DNA from: JAAYJT01 sp037445555
Lineage (GTDB): Bacteria > Bacteroidota > Bacteroidia > Bacteroidales > JAAYJT01
DNA: 64,000 nucleotides
Direction: 5' to 3'
Assembly (NCBI GenBank): GCA_037445555.1
Contig: JBBIKG010000001.1
Location: 115,527-179,526 of the forward strand
The translations under genes and the position numbers were made by a program. Each line of letters begins with the position of its first letter. Position 1 is the first letter of the stretch. Below the pieces are notes generated by a model that was not told the origin of the DNA, made no database searches, and was given only the letters and a program-made list of their open reading frames with translations. Positions 1-7,637 of the stretch are shown here, one piece after another.

Positions 1-24
1 ATTTATCAGGCTGTTTTCTTTCAT
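1..24 (-). CDS. possible 5' end of a gene running off the left edge
   Basis: An ATG at 24-22 on the minus strand opens a frame reading MKENSLIN to the window edge. A plausible Bacteroidetes promoter lies about 45 bases upstream (69-99). Eight codons cannot identify a product. The call rests on the promoter and the open frame only and could be chance. Confidence 0.3.
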
Positions 25-68
25 AAACTTTGCATTTTTGAATTGTGACAACATTATATCAAGTAACG

Positions 69-99
69 CAAAGTTAATTTAACTTGAACAAAAACGCAA
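69..99 (-). promoter_or_regulatory. candidate promoter for the left-edge gene
   Basis: Reading the minus strand, TTG (99-97) is followed after 20 bases by TAACTTTG (76-69), matching the Bacteroidetes -33/-7 pattern. It would start transcription near position 62, heading off the left edge. It has not been tested against chance in this AT-rich stretch. Confidence 0.4.
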
Positions 100-178
100 G
101 TTTTTTTTGTAATTAATAATAAATAATTTCTAAATTATTCGCGGGTGTATGAGAGATACCAGGCAGATGACCTCATAT

Positions 179-988
179 TCAGCTCTTATTCCTTTGCAAC
201 TCCCAGCATAAAATGGCGGCTGCTACGCTTGCGTTAAGCGATTCTGGCCTGAGGATACCCGGTCCGTCTGAGGCATGAGCTGGGATAGTTACCGGGTGGG
301 TGATGAACGGCATCAGTCTGGATGAGATTCCGCGCCCCTCACTTCCAAGCACAAGGATGGCATTGTTTTCAAAGCCAACCTTCTGTAAAGGAATGCCCTT
401 CATCATGGCGGCATACACTGGCCGTGCAGGATAAATTAGTTTGAGAAATTTTTCAAGATCCTGATACGTAATTTTCACTCGGGCGATGGAGCCCATGGTA
501 GATTGCACGACTTTCGGGCTGAAAGCCTCTGCGGTATTTTCGGAGCAGATGATGTAATGGATACCGAACCAGTCGGCAGTGCGCAGGATGGTTCCCAGGT
601 TACCCGGATCCTGAATTCCGTCGAGGGCGAGCCAGGGTCCATCTAATGTCGGCGGCTCCTTGTGCTCATCAGAGGGCACTTCGAATACCCCCAGGACCTG
701 GCTGGCAGTTTTAAAACCGGACATGCGCTCAAGCTCCTTTTGGTTCACCTCGAAAAAATTGCCCTGAAAGCGCTGCGTAAGCTGACTATTTTGTTCTTTC
801 CAGGCCGGGAGCGCATAAAGCGAGTGCAGTTTAATGGAGCTTGCCAATAATTCGATGACTACCTTCGATCCTTCGGCAGTAAACAGGGAATGCTGCCTCC
901 TGAATTTCTTAAGTTGCAGAGAGCTGACAAATTTGATTTGTGCACGTGTAAGCATAACTGAAGCTGCCGGTTTGGCAGGTTTCGCCAT
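179..988 (-). CDS. TrmH/SpoU-family RNA 2'-O-ribose methyltransferase
   Basis: A 269-residue SPOUT-class methyltransferase that would transfer a methyl group from S-adenosylmethionine to a ribose 2'-OH in rRNA or tRNA. The N-terminal part (about residues 12-100) resembles the substrate-binding domain of the RlmB/TrmH group. The catalytic domain shows the family motifs: ALDGIQDPGNLGTILRTADW near the middle, then VLGSEGRGIS and a C-terminal ESLNASVAAAI, which form the trefoil knot and cofactor site. It lies 48 bases after rplI on the same strand, so it may be the last gene of the ribosomal protein operon. A second ATG at 955 (protein starting MLTRAQ) is an equally good start. The target nucleotide cannot be read from sequence. 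Confidence 0.9.
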   Translation of the reverse strand: MAKPAKPAASVMLTRAQIKFVSSLQLKKFRRQHSLFTAEGSKVVIELLASSIKLHSLYALPAWKEQNSQLTQRFQGNFFEVNQKELERMSGFKTASQVLGVFEVPSDEHKEPPTLDGPWLALDGIQDPGNLGTILRTADWFGIHYIICSENTAEAFSPKVVQSTMGSIARVKITYQDLEKFLKLIYPARPVYAAMMKGIPLQKVGFENNAILVLGSEGRGISSRLMPFITHPVTIPAHASDGPGILRPESLNASVAAAILCWELQRNKS

Positions 989-1036
989 GGGCCGGCAGCT
1001 TCAAAATTAGAAAATTCTGTGATAAGATTGTGGTGT

Positions 1037-1486
1037 CTATTCGGCAAATACTTCAAACCGAATATTCACTTTGGCATCTTTGTGTAGGTTGATGGTGGCT
1101 TCGTAGGTGCCAACCTCCTTGATAGAGTCGCCGTCGAGGATGATCTTCTTACGATCCACTTCTATTTTGTATTGTTCTTTGAGTGCTTCAGCAATCTGGA
1201 TGGCGTTCACCGATCCATAGATTTTTCCTGTTTCGGCAGCCTTAGCGCCGATGCGCAGACTAACAGACTCAAGTTTTTGGGCAACGCTCAATGCTTCGAA
1301 ACGAGCTTTTTCCTGTTTGAAAGCTTTCTGGCGCATAATTTCGGTGTGCACCTTGCGGTTGGTCTTATCGGCAACAATGGCCAATCCCTGCGGAATGAGG
1401 TAGTTTTGTGCATAACCGTCTTTCACGGTCACGATGTCGTTGGCATACCCCAGGTTGTTAATATCTTTCTTTAAAATAACGTCCAT
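1037..1486 (-). CDS. rplI: 50S ribosomal protein L9
   Basis: L9 binds 23S rRNA and reaches out from the base of the L1 stalk. The protein is 149 residues, the usual size. It begins MDVILKKDINNLGYANDIV with the conserved N-terminal rRNA-binding domain (GYAQNYLIPQGLA at about 25-37), followed by a long charged connecting helix and a compact C-terminal domain. A good ribosome-binding site (GGAGGTA, complement of 1491-1497) precedes the ATG at 1486. It is third in the rpsF-rpsR-rplI order, 14 bases after rpsR, an arrangement found in many bacteria. Confidence 0.97.
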   Translation of the reverse strand: MDVILKKDINNLGYANDIVTVKDGYAQNYLIPQGLAIVADKTNRKVHTEIMRQKAFKQEKARFEALSVAQKLESVSLRIGAKAAETGKIYGSVNAIQIAEALKEQYKIEVDRKKIILDGDSIKEVGTYEATINLHKDAKVNIRFEVFAE

Positions 1487-1500
1487 AATCTACCTCCAGG

Positions 1501-1773
1501 TTATTTAAGTAAGTCAGCAACATATGGCATAAGGGCAATATGCCTGGCACGTTTAACAGCCTTAGCCACCTTTTTTTGATATTTGGTCGAAGTGCCGGTA
1601 AGCCTTCTGGGCAGTATCTTGCCCTGCTCATTCACGAATTTTAGCAGGAAGTCAGCATCCTTGTAATCGATATATTTGATTCTGCTTTTCTTGAAGCGGC
1701 AATATTTCTTTTTCTTGACGTCAACAGCAATGGGCGTCAGGTATTTGATTTCGCTATTGGGTTGTGGGCTCAT
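1501..1773 (-). CDS. rpsR: 30S ribosomal protein S18
   Basis: S18 forms a heterodimer with S6 on the platform of the small subunit. The 90-residue protein has the S18 signature in its second half (IDYKDADFLLKFVNEQGKI, then RRLTGTSTKYQKKVAKAVKRARHIALMP), which contacts 16S rRNA. A run of Lys and aromatic residues (KKKKYCRF) at about 20-27 is typical. It sits 14 bases downstream of rpsF and 14 bases upstream of rplI, so the three are almost certainly co-transcribed. Confidence 0.97.
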   Translation of the reverse strand: MSPQPNSEIKYLTPIAVDVKKKKYCRFKKSRIKYIDYKDADFLLKFVNEQGKILPRRLTGTSTKYQKKVAKAVKRARHIALMPYVADLLK

Positions 1774-1787
1774 GATTGCGGATTTAA

Positions 1788-2150
1788 TTATTCAACTTCT
1801 GCGGCAACTGGCGTTTGGCTCTTATCGGCATTGCGTTTCTTTTCGTTGTATGCAATGGCATGCTTATCGAGGGCAACGGTTAGAAATCTTAATACGCGTT
1901 CGTCGCGTTTGTAGGCTACTTCAAGGTCAGCCACTAGGCTACCTTCTGCTTTAAACTCAATGAGGTAATAAAATCCGGTCGATTTTTTCTGGATAGGATA
2001 CGCAAGCTTTTTGAGCCCCCAATTGTGCTCAAAAATAATCTCCGTGCCTCTATCAATCAAAAACTTCTGGTATTTGCTTACCGCTTCCTTCATCTGATCA
2101 TCAGACAAAACGGGAGTTAAAATGAAAACGGTTTCGTACTGTCGTAACAT
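1788..2150 (-). CDS. rpsF: 30S ribosomal protein S6
   Basis: S6 is the S18-binding protein of the 30S platform. The 120-residue product starts MLRQYETVFILTPVL and contains the family core WGLKKLAYPIQKKSTGFYYL, a ferredoxin-like fold. The C-terminal tail (about 105-120) is short and acidic/polar. It is the first gene of the operon. A strong promoter lies at 2230-2260, and a leader of about 70 bases contains a 9-bp hairpin (2196-2216) that is a candidate for control by S6:S18, although the known binding motif was not identified. Confidence 0.97.
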   Translation of the reverse strand: MLRQYETVFILTPVLSDDQMKEAVSKYQKFLIDRGTEIIFEHNWGLKKLAYPIQKKSTGFYYLIEFKAEGSLVADLEVAYKRDERVLRFLTVALDKHAIAYNEKKRNADKSQTPVAAEVE

Positions 2151-2195
2151 TCAACAAAGTTTTTTTGATTAATATTTTGTGACTTACCAGCTTTT

Positions 2196-2216
2196 AAGCC
2201 TGAAACGTTCAGGCTT
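2196..2216 (-). promoter_or_regulatory. hairpin in the rpsF leader
   Basis: AAGCCTGAA (2196-2204) pairs perfectly with TTCAGGCTT (2208-2216) across a 3-base loop. It lies inside the predicted 5' leader of rpsF, between the promoter and the start codon, so it would be transcribed. S6:S18 autoregulatory leaders are known in several phyla. I do not see their diagnostic CCG bulge here, so the role is open. Confidence 0.45.
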
Positions 2217-2229
2217 GAAAAACGGAGTG

Positions 2230-2260
2230 CAAAGGTAGCGATTATTTCCGATCTGACAAA
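2230..2260 (-). promoter_or_regulatory. promoter of rpsF-rpsR-rplI
   Basis: On the minus strand TTTG (2260-2257), exactly 19 bases, then TACCTTTG (2237-2230). This is an exact match to the Bacteroidetes primary sigma consensus. The start of transcription would be near 2224, giving a leader of roughly 70 bases. Confidence 0.75.
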
Positions 2261-2352
2261 CGACAGGGTAATAAAATTATTTTCAGTGCTTTAACTGACA
2301 CGACTCGCAGATATAACCCCGGTGCACCGGTTAGCTCTTCTGGCATAATTCG

Positions 2353-2360
2353 TACTTTTG
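2353..2360 (+). promoter_or_regulatory. candidate -7 element for the Smr-domain gene
   Basis: TACTTTTG matches TAnnTTTG. The region 19-21 bases upstream (around 2331) offers only a weak TTA, so the -33 box is poor. It lies 63 bases before the start codon of the gene at 2424. Confidence 0.35.
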
Positions 2361-2423
2361 CAGCCACAATTTGTTGTGCTCTAGGGTCAGCACACAAAAT
2401 GACTACCTCTAACAAGCAACACC

Positions 2424-3500
2424 ATGAAATTCAAACCCGGCGATAAAGTTAAATTTCTAAATCAAACCGGCGAGGGCGTAGTAACTCGTATCCTCAGCCA
2501 GCAACTTGTAAGTGTGGCCATCGAAGAAGGGTTTGAAATTCCTACCCTGGCTAGCGAGTTGCTGAAGGTTGAGTTATCGGCCTCAATGCCTACTGCACAT
2601 TCTGCAGCCCCGAGTTCGCTCAACGAATACCGGATGCCACAGCCACCGCTCTCTCCTCAATCCCAATCTGATCTGCCGGAACGTGTCATAAGCCTAACAA
2701 ACAACACGTTAAACTGTGATAACAGCGTTTATCTGGCTTTCTGCCCTGAAGACCAGCAGTGGCTCATCACAGGCAATATCAGCATTTATCTGATGAATCC
2801 TTCGGAATATGATGTGCTGTTCTGTGTGTTTCTGTCGCATCCCACCGAGGGATGGCTTAACACGGATTACGATGTGCTCCCCGCCTTTTCGTGCATTGAG
2901 CTGGCGAACATCAGGCGCGAAGAGCTTAAGCAGTGGCAGGAAGGAGTGGTGCAGATAATGTTTCTGAAGGAAAAGCTGCGCAGCCTCATCGCACCGGTTC
3001 ATGCCACTTTTAGGATCAGAATGAGCCGGTTTGTGAAAGAAGACAGCTATACCATGCCGGGCTTTTTCGGTCAACGCATGATCTCTCTCAAATTGACCGA
3101 GATTGTTACTGCGCCTGAAATCATTGCCGAAAAGGAAGATGATACTCATCGCACCAGCAAGGCGAGGCCGGTAAAAAACGAGGCTCTAATCGACCGGCAT
3201 CGCGTTGCCCCGTGGGAGGCTGAGGTTGACCTGCACATTTCAGCACTTAGCGACAGTTACGGGCACATGTCAAAACACGAAATCCTAAAAATGCAACTTG
3301 ACTATTTTCGACGCGCCCTCGACAGTGCCCTGATGAATCAGTATCGCAAGATCACTTTCATTCATGGTATTGGCAACGGAGCCTTGCGCGATGCCATTCA
3401 TCAGATTCTGCAGGACTATGAAGAGCTTCAGGTAAGGCAAGCCCCGTTTCAGCAATACGGTTACGGTGCAATCGAAGCGATTAACCCAAACCCTCAATAA
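2424..3500 (+). CDS. DUF2027-type protein with C-terminal Smr domain
   Basis: A 358-residue cytoplasmic protein with the layout of the Bacteroidetes DUF2027/Smr family. Residues 1-50 (MKFKPGDKVKFLNQTGEGVV...) look like a small SH3-like barrel. A Pro/Ser-rich linker follows (about 55-85), then a central beta-rich domain (about 90-240). The end (about 270-350) is a Smr domain with VDLHI in place of LDLHG and the conserved HGIGNGALRDAI. Smr domains occur in MutS2 and in nucleases that cut nicked DNA or stalled mRNA. The role of this family is not established. No partner genes lie beside it. Confidence 0.85.
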   Translation: MKFKPGDKVKFLNQTGEGVVTRILSQQLVSVAIEEGFEIPTLASELLKVELSASMPTAHSAAPSSLNEYRMPQPPLSPQSQSDLPERVISLTNNTLNCDNSVYLAFCPEDQQWLITGNISIYLMNPSEYDVLFCVFLSHPTEGWLNTDYDVLPAFSCIELANIRREELKQWQEGVVQIMFLKEKLRSLIAPVHATFRIRMSRFVKEDSYTMPGFFGQRMISLKLTEIVTAPEIIAEKEDDTHRTSKARPVKNEALIDRHRVAPWEAEVDLHISALSDSYGHMSKHEILKMQLDYFRRALDSALMNQYRKITFIHGIGNGALRDAIHQILQDYEELQVRQAPFQQYGYGAIEAINPNPQ

Positions 3501-3596
3501 TCCTAAGGCTTATCATTCAACCAGAACAGAAAACCCGCAATTGGCCAGAATGGTAAAATGTTCACGGGTTAAATCATTACATGCAACTTTCGGCAG

Positions 3597-3604
3597 TATT
3601 TTTG
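3597..3604 (+). promoter_or_regulatory. candidate -7 element for the serpin gene
   Basis: TATTTTTG fits TAnnTTTG and sits 39 bases before the serpin start codon. No clear TTTG is seen at the expected upstream distance. Confidence 0.35.
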
Positions 3605-3642
3605 CATCATAATTCTGCTGAACTCTATAAATCTGGTTTCTT

Positions 3643-4869
3643 ATGAGAACATTCATCGGGTTACTCGCAATGTTATTTTTCGGCAGCTCTTGCGAAAAAG
3701 AGCAAAATTCCGCCTCGCAGCCCAAGGTAATAAAGCTATCGGCCGAGCAGTTTAGCCTTGTAGATGCATCAAACCGTTTTGCTTTCGACCTGGTGCGTCA
3801 GGTAAACAAGAGCGAAAAGTCAGATGTGAATCTTTTCATTTCACCTATGAGTGTACACATGGCACTGGGCATGGCCTGGAACGGCGCTGCTGGCAATACA
3901 AAAACCGAAATGTCGCAGACGCTCTATTTTCCTTCTCTTACGGATGAAAAACTTAATGTAGCTTATAGTAACCTAATCAATGAGTTGCTGAGTGCCGACG
4001 AAAAGGTGGAGATGAAACTTGCCAACTCCATCTGGTACCGCAACACTTTTTGGGTAAAGAAGAATTTTCTCGACATCAATAAAAACTATTTCAAGGCCGA
4101 GGTAACACCTCTCGATTTCGCTAACCCACAGGCCAAGGACATAATCAACAGTTGGGTAGCACAGAAAACCAACAACCGCATTAAAACCATTATTGATAAC
4201 ATCAATAATGACCATGTGATGTTTCTTATAAATGCCATTTATTTCAAAGGAAGTTGGCAAAACGGATTTAAGACAAGCGAAACGCAAAATAGCACCTTCT
4301 ACTTAATGGGCGGGTCAACCAGGCAGGTGATGACGATGCAGAACAAGTCTAACTACTCTCTCGCGGTGCGCCCTGGTTACCAGGTGATTGAATTGCTTTA
4401 TGGTCGTGGCAATTTCAGCATGCTGGTGTTTCTGCCTGATCAGGGTAAAACGCCCGACCAGGTAATAGAAAGCCTTACTTCCGAGCAGTGGAACTCCATT
4501 GCTACTGAGTTGGCCGCCCCCCGCGAAATCCATCTCAGGTTCCCTCGCTTTGGATTTTCTTTTGAAAAACAACTCAAAGATATGTTGATGGCTATGGGAA
4601 TGAAAGATGCTTTCAATGAGCTGAAAGCCAACTTTTCAAATATTACGGATCAGCAAATCTTTGTTTCAGCCGTGAAGCATAAGAGTTTTGTGGAGGTGAA
4701 CGAAGAGGGCACCGAGGCAGCTGCAGCCACCAGCGTCGATTTTTCTGTTACCAGCATGCCGTTGCAAACTAATTTTTATGTTAACCGGCCTTTTGTTTTT
4801 GCCCTCAAGGAGAAATCAACCAACGCCTTGCTTTTCATAGGCAAGGTGATGGATCCATCACTCCAGTAA
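3643..4869 (+). CDS. serpin-family protease inhibitor, predicted lipoprotein
   Basis: A 408-residue serpin, close to the standard size. The start MRTFIGLLAMLFFGSSC is a lipoprotein signal with the acceptor Cys at residue 17, so the protein should be anchored in the envelope or on the surface. Core serpin motifs are present: NLFISPMSVHMALGMAWNGA, FLINAIYFKGSWQ and the C-terminal FYVNRPFVFALKE. The hinge of the reactive loop reads VNEEGTEAAAATS, with small residues that allow the loop insertion needed for inhibition, so this is probably an active inhibitor. By length the cleaved bond falls around Thr-Ser-Met in the segment SVTSMP. The target protease is unknown. It is flanked by unrelated genes. 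Confidence 0.93.
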   Translation: MRTFIGLLAMLFFGSSCEKEQNSASQPKVIKLSAEQFSLVDASNRFAFDLVRQVNKSEKSDVNLFISPMSVHMALGMAWNGAAGNTKTEMSQTLYFPSLTDEKLNVAYSNLINELLSADEKVEMKLANSIWYRNTFWVKKNFLDINKNYFKAEVTPLDFANPQAKDIINSWVAQKTNNRIKTIIDNINNDHVMFLINAIYFKGSWQNGFKTSETQNSTFYLMGGSTRQVMTMQNKSNYSLAVRPGYQVIELLYGRGNFSMLVFLPDQGKTPDQVIESLTSEQWNSIATELAAPREIHLRFPRFGFSFEKQLKDMLMAMGMKDAFNELKANFSNITDQQIFVSAVKHKSFVEVNEEGTEAAAATSVDFSVTSMPLQTNFYVNRPFVFALKEKSTNALLFIGKVMDPSLQ

Positions 4870-4968
4870 CCCTTTATACTACAAGGGAATAGAATTCTTT
4901 AAAGGCCCCTTCTGACCTATTCTGTCGACTAAGTTTTTTCACAATAACAAGTATGGCAACAGAGTATT

Positions 4969-5499
4969 TTACGACGATTCGCCAATAAAATAATCGTCTT
5001 TATCGGCAAATAGGATGTTGAAAGTGGTGAGGCTGCCGTAGATCCGGGTGATGTATTGCTGGAGGTTTACCTTTTCTTCGTCAATAAGGTTGCTGCTGTT
5101 TATACGTTGCTCCATCACTCTCAACCTGTCGCGAACCATCACAATTTTGTGAAAAAACACGTCGATCGGAACCTCCTTGCTTTTCAGATCGCGGCTTCCG
5201 GGTTGAAGTATCATGGTTCCGCCTACCCAGCGCTGACCCATTGGCACTGTTTCCTGTAAATCGGTAATACGCCTGAGCAGGCGCTGAAAAACCCGTTCCA
5301 CCTTTTCGAAGCTTACCAGGTCGATATCTCCTCCGGCATAGTCGATCACATCGAGTCCTTTGAATGATTTCAGAATGGTTTTAGTGCCAAAATCGATAAA
5401 AGTAATTTCGTATGAGTCGGTATAGGTCTGGATGACAACGCCTTTGCCAAACTCAGGGTGCTGAACCCTTGATCCTATACCTAATGATATATCGTCCAT
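4969..5499 (-). CDS. conserved hypothetical protein with N-terminal Tudor/SH3-like segment
   Basis: A 176-residue cytoplasmic protein. Residues 7-55 (GSRVQHPEFGKGVVIQ, then ITFIDFGTKTILKSF) resemble the small beta-barrel found at the end of UvrD/PcrA helicases and in CarD-like proteins, which bind polymerase or nucleic acid. The rest is mostly helical with many charged residues and may form a coiled coil (about 60-165). It has no signal peptide or membrane segment. It stands alone, convergent with the serpin gene and divergent from rnpB. I cannot assign a function. Confidence 0.75.
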   Translation of the reverse strand: MDDISLGIGSRVQHPEFGKGVVIQTYTDSYEITFIDFGTKTILKSFKGLDVIDYAGGDIDLVSFEKVERVFQRLLRRITDLQETVPMGQRWVGGTMILQPGSRDLKSKEVPIDVFFHKIVMVRDRLRVMEQRINSSNLIDEEKVNLQQYITRIYGSLTTFNILFADKDDYFIGESS

Positions 5500-5523
5500 A
5501 GGTGGTCTGTTTAGTTACTGATG

Positions 5524-5531
5524 CAAAAATA
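5524..5531 (-). promoter_or_regulatory. candidate -7 element for the Tudor-like gene
   Basis: On the minus strand TATTTTTG lies 25 bases before the ATG at 5499. No TTTG is seen at the right distance, so support is weak. Confidence 0.3.
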
Positions 5532-5601
5532 AAAAAATGGCGGTAATGATGCTTGCGACAATTTGAGGATCGGTTTTTACATTTAGCTTATTGATTTTCA
5601 T

Positions 5602-5609
5602 TAACTTTG
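5602..5609 (+). promoter_or_regulatory. rnpB: candidate -7 element of rnpB
   Basis: TAACTTTG ends 6 bases before the predicted 5' end of the RNase P RNA, the distance expected for a transcription start. The -33 region (around 5574-5582) is T-rich without a perfect TTTG. Confidence 0.5.
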
Positions 5610-5615
5610 CAGCTG

Positions 5616-6014
5616 AAAAGGCAGGCATCCTGTCGCTTTCTGCTAAAACAGGAAGAGGAAAGTCGGGACAGCAAAGGGCGCCATACTTCCAAACGGGAAG
5701 GCCTGGTTTTGATGGAGCCAGGACAGACAGTGCCACAGAAAATAACTGCCGATGCCGGTGATATGCCGGCAGGTGAGGGTGAAAATGTGAGGTAAGAGCT
5801 CACGGCGCAGGCAGGCAACTGCTTGCGGGGGTAAACCTTATGGGCTGAAAGGCCAAATATACCGGGGATCCGCTATGGCGGATGAAGGGCTGCCCGCTCG
5901 GTCCCGGGGGGTAGGCTGATGGAGCCTGCAAGCGATTGCAGGCCAAGATAAATGACAGGAAATACGCTTCCCTTGAGGAGGCCAAACACAGAATCCCGCT
6001 TACGACTGCCTTCC
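5616..6014 (+). ncRNA. rnpB: RNase P RNA, bacterial type A
   Basis: The catalytic RNA of RNase P, which trims tRNA 5' leaders. Conserved core blocks appear in order: GAGGAAAGTCGGGAC (near 5655), ACAGAAAATAACTGCCGAT (near 5735), GAAAATGTGAGGTAAGAGCTC (near 5780) and ACAGAATCCCGCTTAC (near 5990). Helix P1 closes the molecule: AAGGCAG at 5618-5624 pairs with CTGCCTT at 6006-6012. The length of about 400 bases is normal. The last block reads ATCCCGC where ATCCGGC is more common. The ends are inferred from P1 and are good to a few bases. Open frames across this region are chance. Confidence 0.93.
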
Positions 6015-6024
6015 ATCTGACTTC

Positions 6025-6064
6025 AAAGCCTCGTTGCTGTTGCAGCGGGGCTTTGTTGTTTCTT
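6025..6064 (+). terminator. terminator of rnpB
   Basis: AAAGCCTCG (6025-6033) pairs with CGGGGCTTT (6046-6054), with one G-U pair, and is followed by a T-rich run. It lies just after the predicted 3' end of rnpB. Confidence 0.8.
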
Positions 6065-6551
6065 GATCAGTGCAACCTTTATTGCAAATTGCGTGGTTCA
6101 TGAGGTGAAGATGAAGGCACTGTAAGTTTCACTGGCAATTGAGGAACAGCATGAAAATAGGGAACTGAATAGCAAGGCTGGGATTGGTATTCTGCCGGGG
6201 CGTGACCTGATCAGAAACAGCCATAGCGTCATTAGAACCAGCAGTACAAAACTTGTTTTTATTGTCAGTATTTCTTTTGACTTTTTGGCCAGCACCTAAA
6301 CCAGCCCAGGTGGGCTACCGATAACCACCCGCGAAATGTACACAAGCCTAAATGGGATCTTAATGAGTATGTTTCAGACAATTTTGAAATTTCTCTTCAA
6401 GATACGTGAATAGGCTATCATCACATATTGATGTTTTTGATGAGGTAAAGTTTAGAATCGCTATGAGCGAATAGAGACGCTCAATCGCTCAACCTACATT
6501 AAATCGATGCAAGTATACCTGGCCTTGAATGTATTAGAACCGGGTTTGGCC
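6065..6551. other. 487-base region without a supported gene
   Basis: Lies between the rnpB terminator and the end of the CHAD gene. It holds a small perfect hairpin AGCCCA/TGGGCT at 6303-6316 and a GAGCG/CGCTC inverted pair near 6466-6482. A minus-strand frame at 6098-6295 (GTG start) would encode a Lys-rich N-terminus and one hydrophobic segment. It has no promoter or ribosome site I can see and is not called. No known RNA family was recognised. Confidence 0.5.
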
Positions 6552-7466
6552 TCAGCATTTTCCTTTATTACAGTGACTGGTTTTGAGTCTATATGAGCCG
6601 AAAAGTGTATCGCTAAATTGCCTTGGCTTTGAAAGGAACAAGAGTGCTCCCTCCAGCAGTGCCTTTTGCCTGATGCGCTTCATTTGGTTGCGAATGCTGC
6701 CCCTAATGCCCGCCTGGTTGATTTTGGGGATGTGTAAGTCTGTTTCGATGGCTCTTTGGAGCAGCTCGAGGTCGTGATAGGTGCCCAACAAGGCGCACAA
6801 CCTTTTCAGTCCCATGATATAAGCTTTATTTGTGGTAGGGTGTAAGAAACTCACCGCTTCAAGCATATACCACAGATATTTGGCAGCTTTTCGCCATTCA
6901 TGCAATTGAACCGCATTAAGTGCGTATTCAGCCACTAAGAATCCCCTTCTCGCTATTCTGTAGCTTCGCTCAATGCCTGTTTTTAAGGTCTTTTCCGACC
7001 CTGAATTCAAGATCAATTCTTTGATTTGGACAGGGTATTTCATAAAATCATCAATGACTTGTTGTCTTACATCGGACTTGCTAAAAGACCTCAATCGTCT
7101 TATCCTTCCCGTTCTAGTCTGATGTATAAAGACTGTCAAATAATGTTTTGAAGCCTCAGAATGCATAGAGCCCGTTAATTTTTCCGCTGCGTCACTCAAG
7201 GCGGTGAAGTCACGTACTTCACTGAGTTTACCTGCCTGGATTCGGTAAAACTGATTGGCTTCTTTGAAGTGTTTAGCGCTTAGTGCTGGTTTAATCAGCC
7301 TTAGAATACTTCGGATGCGTTTGCAACACAGCCTAGCCTGATGTATGCCCTCATTCCGGTTCAAGCTCTTGATCAGATAATCTGCAGCCGATTGATTGTA
7401 CACAAGAATCAGACGCTTAACCTCATGACCAAGAGGTTGATGAATGTCAATCGCCCCAGTTTTCAT
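6552..7466 (-). CDS. CHAD-domain protein
   Basis: A 304-residue, very basic, all-helical protein. The CHAD signature is visible at the start: GIHQARLCCKRIRSILRLI (about residues 35-53), followed by repeated Arg/Lys/His-rich helices such as EWRKAAKYLWYMLEAV and MKRIRQKALLEGA. CHAD domains bind inorganic polyphosphate through this basic surface. No polyphosphate kinase or CYTH partner is adjacent. The start was set at the ATG at 7466 (MKTGAIDI): a longer frame to 7577 would begin almost at the terminator of the upstream gene, and a -7-like element lies between the two. The normal helical-repeat length supports a complete gene. Confidence 0.8.
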   Translation of the reverse strand: MKTGAIDIHQPLGHEVKRLILVYNQSAADYLIKSLNRNEGIHQARLCCKRIRSILRLIKPALSAKHFKEANQFYRIQAGKLSEVRDFTALSDAAEKLTGSMHSEASKHYLTVFIHQTRTGRIRRLRSFSKSDVRQQVIDDFMKYPVQIKELILNSGSEKTLKTGIERSYRIARRGFLVAEYALNAVQLHEWRKAAKYLWYMLEAVSFLHPTTNKAYIMGLKRLCALLGTYHDLELLQRAIETDLHIPKINQAGIRGSIRNQMKRIRQKALLEGALLFLSKPRQFSDTLFGSYRLKTSHCNKGKC

Positions 7467-7482
7467 TTCGATCAAATACTGA

Positions 7483-7490
7483 CAAAAATA
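7483..7490 (-). promoter_or_regulatory. candidate -7 element of the CHAD gene
   Basis: On the minus strand TATTTTTG lies 16 bases upstream of the ATG at 7466, giving a very short leader. It supports the shorter start. The -33 box is not clear. Confidence 0.3.
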
Positions 7491-7575
7491 ATGCAAGAAT
7501 TTTATTTCACTTTGCCAGAGTAAAAGTTTTCTGCAAATTACATACCGCCAGCCAACAGCAATTTTCGGCAGACCC

Positions 7576-7610
7576 AAAATAAAAAACCCCGGACTCAGTG
7601 CCGGGGTTTT
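7576..7610 (-). terminator. terminator after the envelope-stress operon
   Basis: AAAACCCCGG (7583-7592) pairs perfectly with CCGGGGTTTT (7601-7610) around an 8-base loop. On the minus strand it is followed by T-rich sequence, and it sits 28 bases after the stop codon at 7638. Confidence 0.85.
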
Positions 7611-7637
7611 CTCCTTGAGTTCATGATCTGATGCCTC

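Noticed and set aside
3535..3572. AACCCG...CGGGTT inverted pair before the serpin gene
   Set aside because: Six base pairs with a loop of about 26 bases and no T run. Likely chance.
5515..5985. Several overlapping open frames on both strands around 5.5-6.0 kb
   Set aside because: They overlap the RNase P RNA, whose conserved blocks and P1 helix explain the sequence.
6098..6295. Minus-strand frame encoding a Lys-rich start and one hydrophobic segment
   Set aside because: It begins with GTG, has no visible ribosome site or promoter, lies in a gap after rnpB and matches no family I know. Kept only as part of the gap description.
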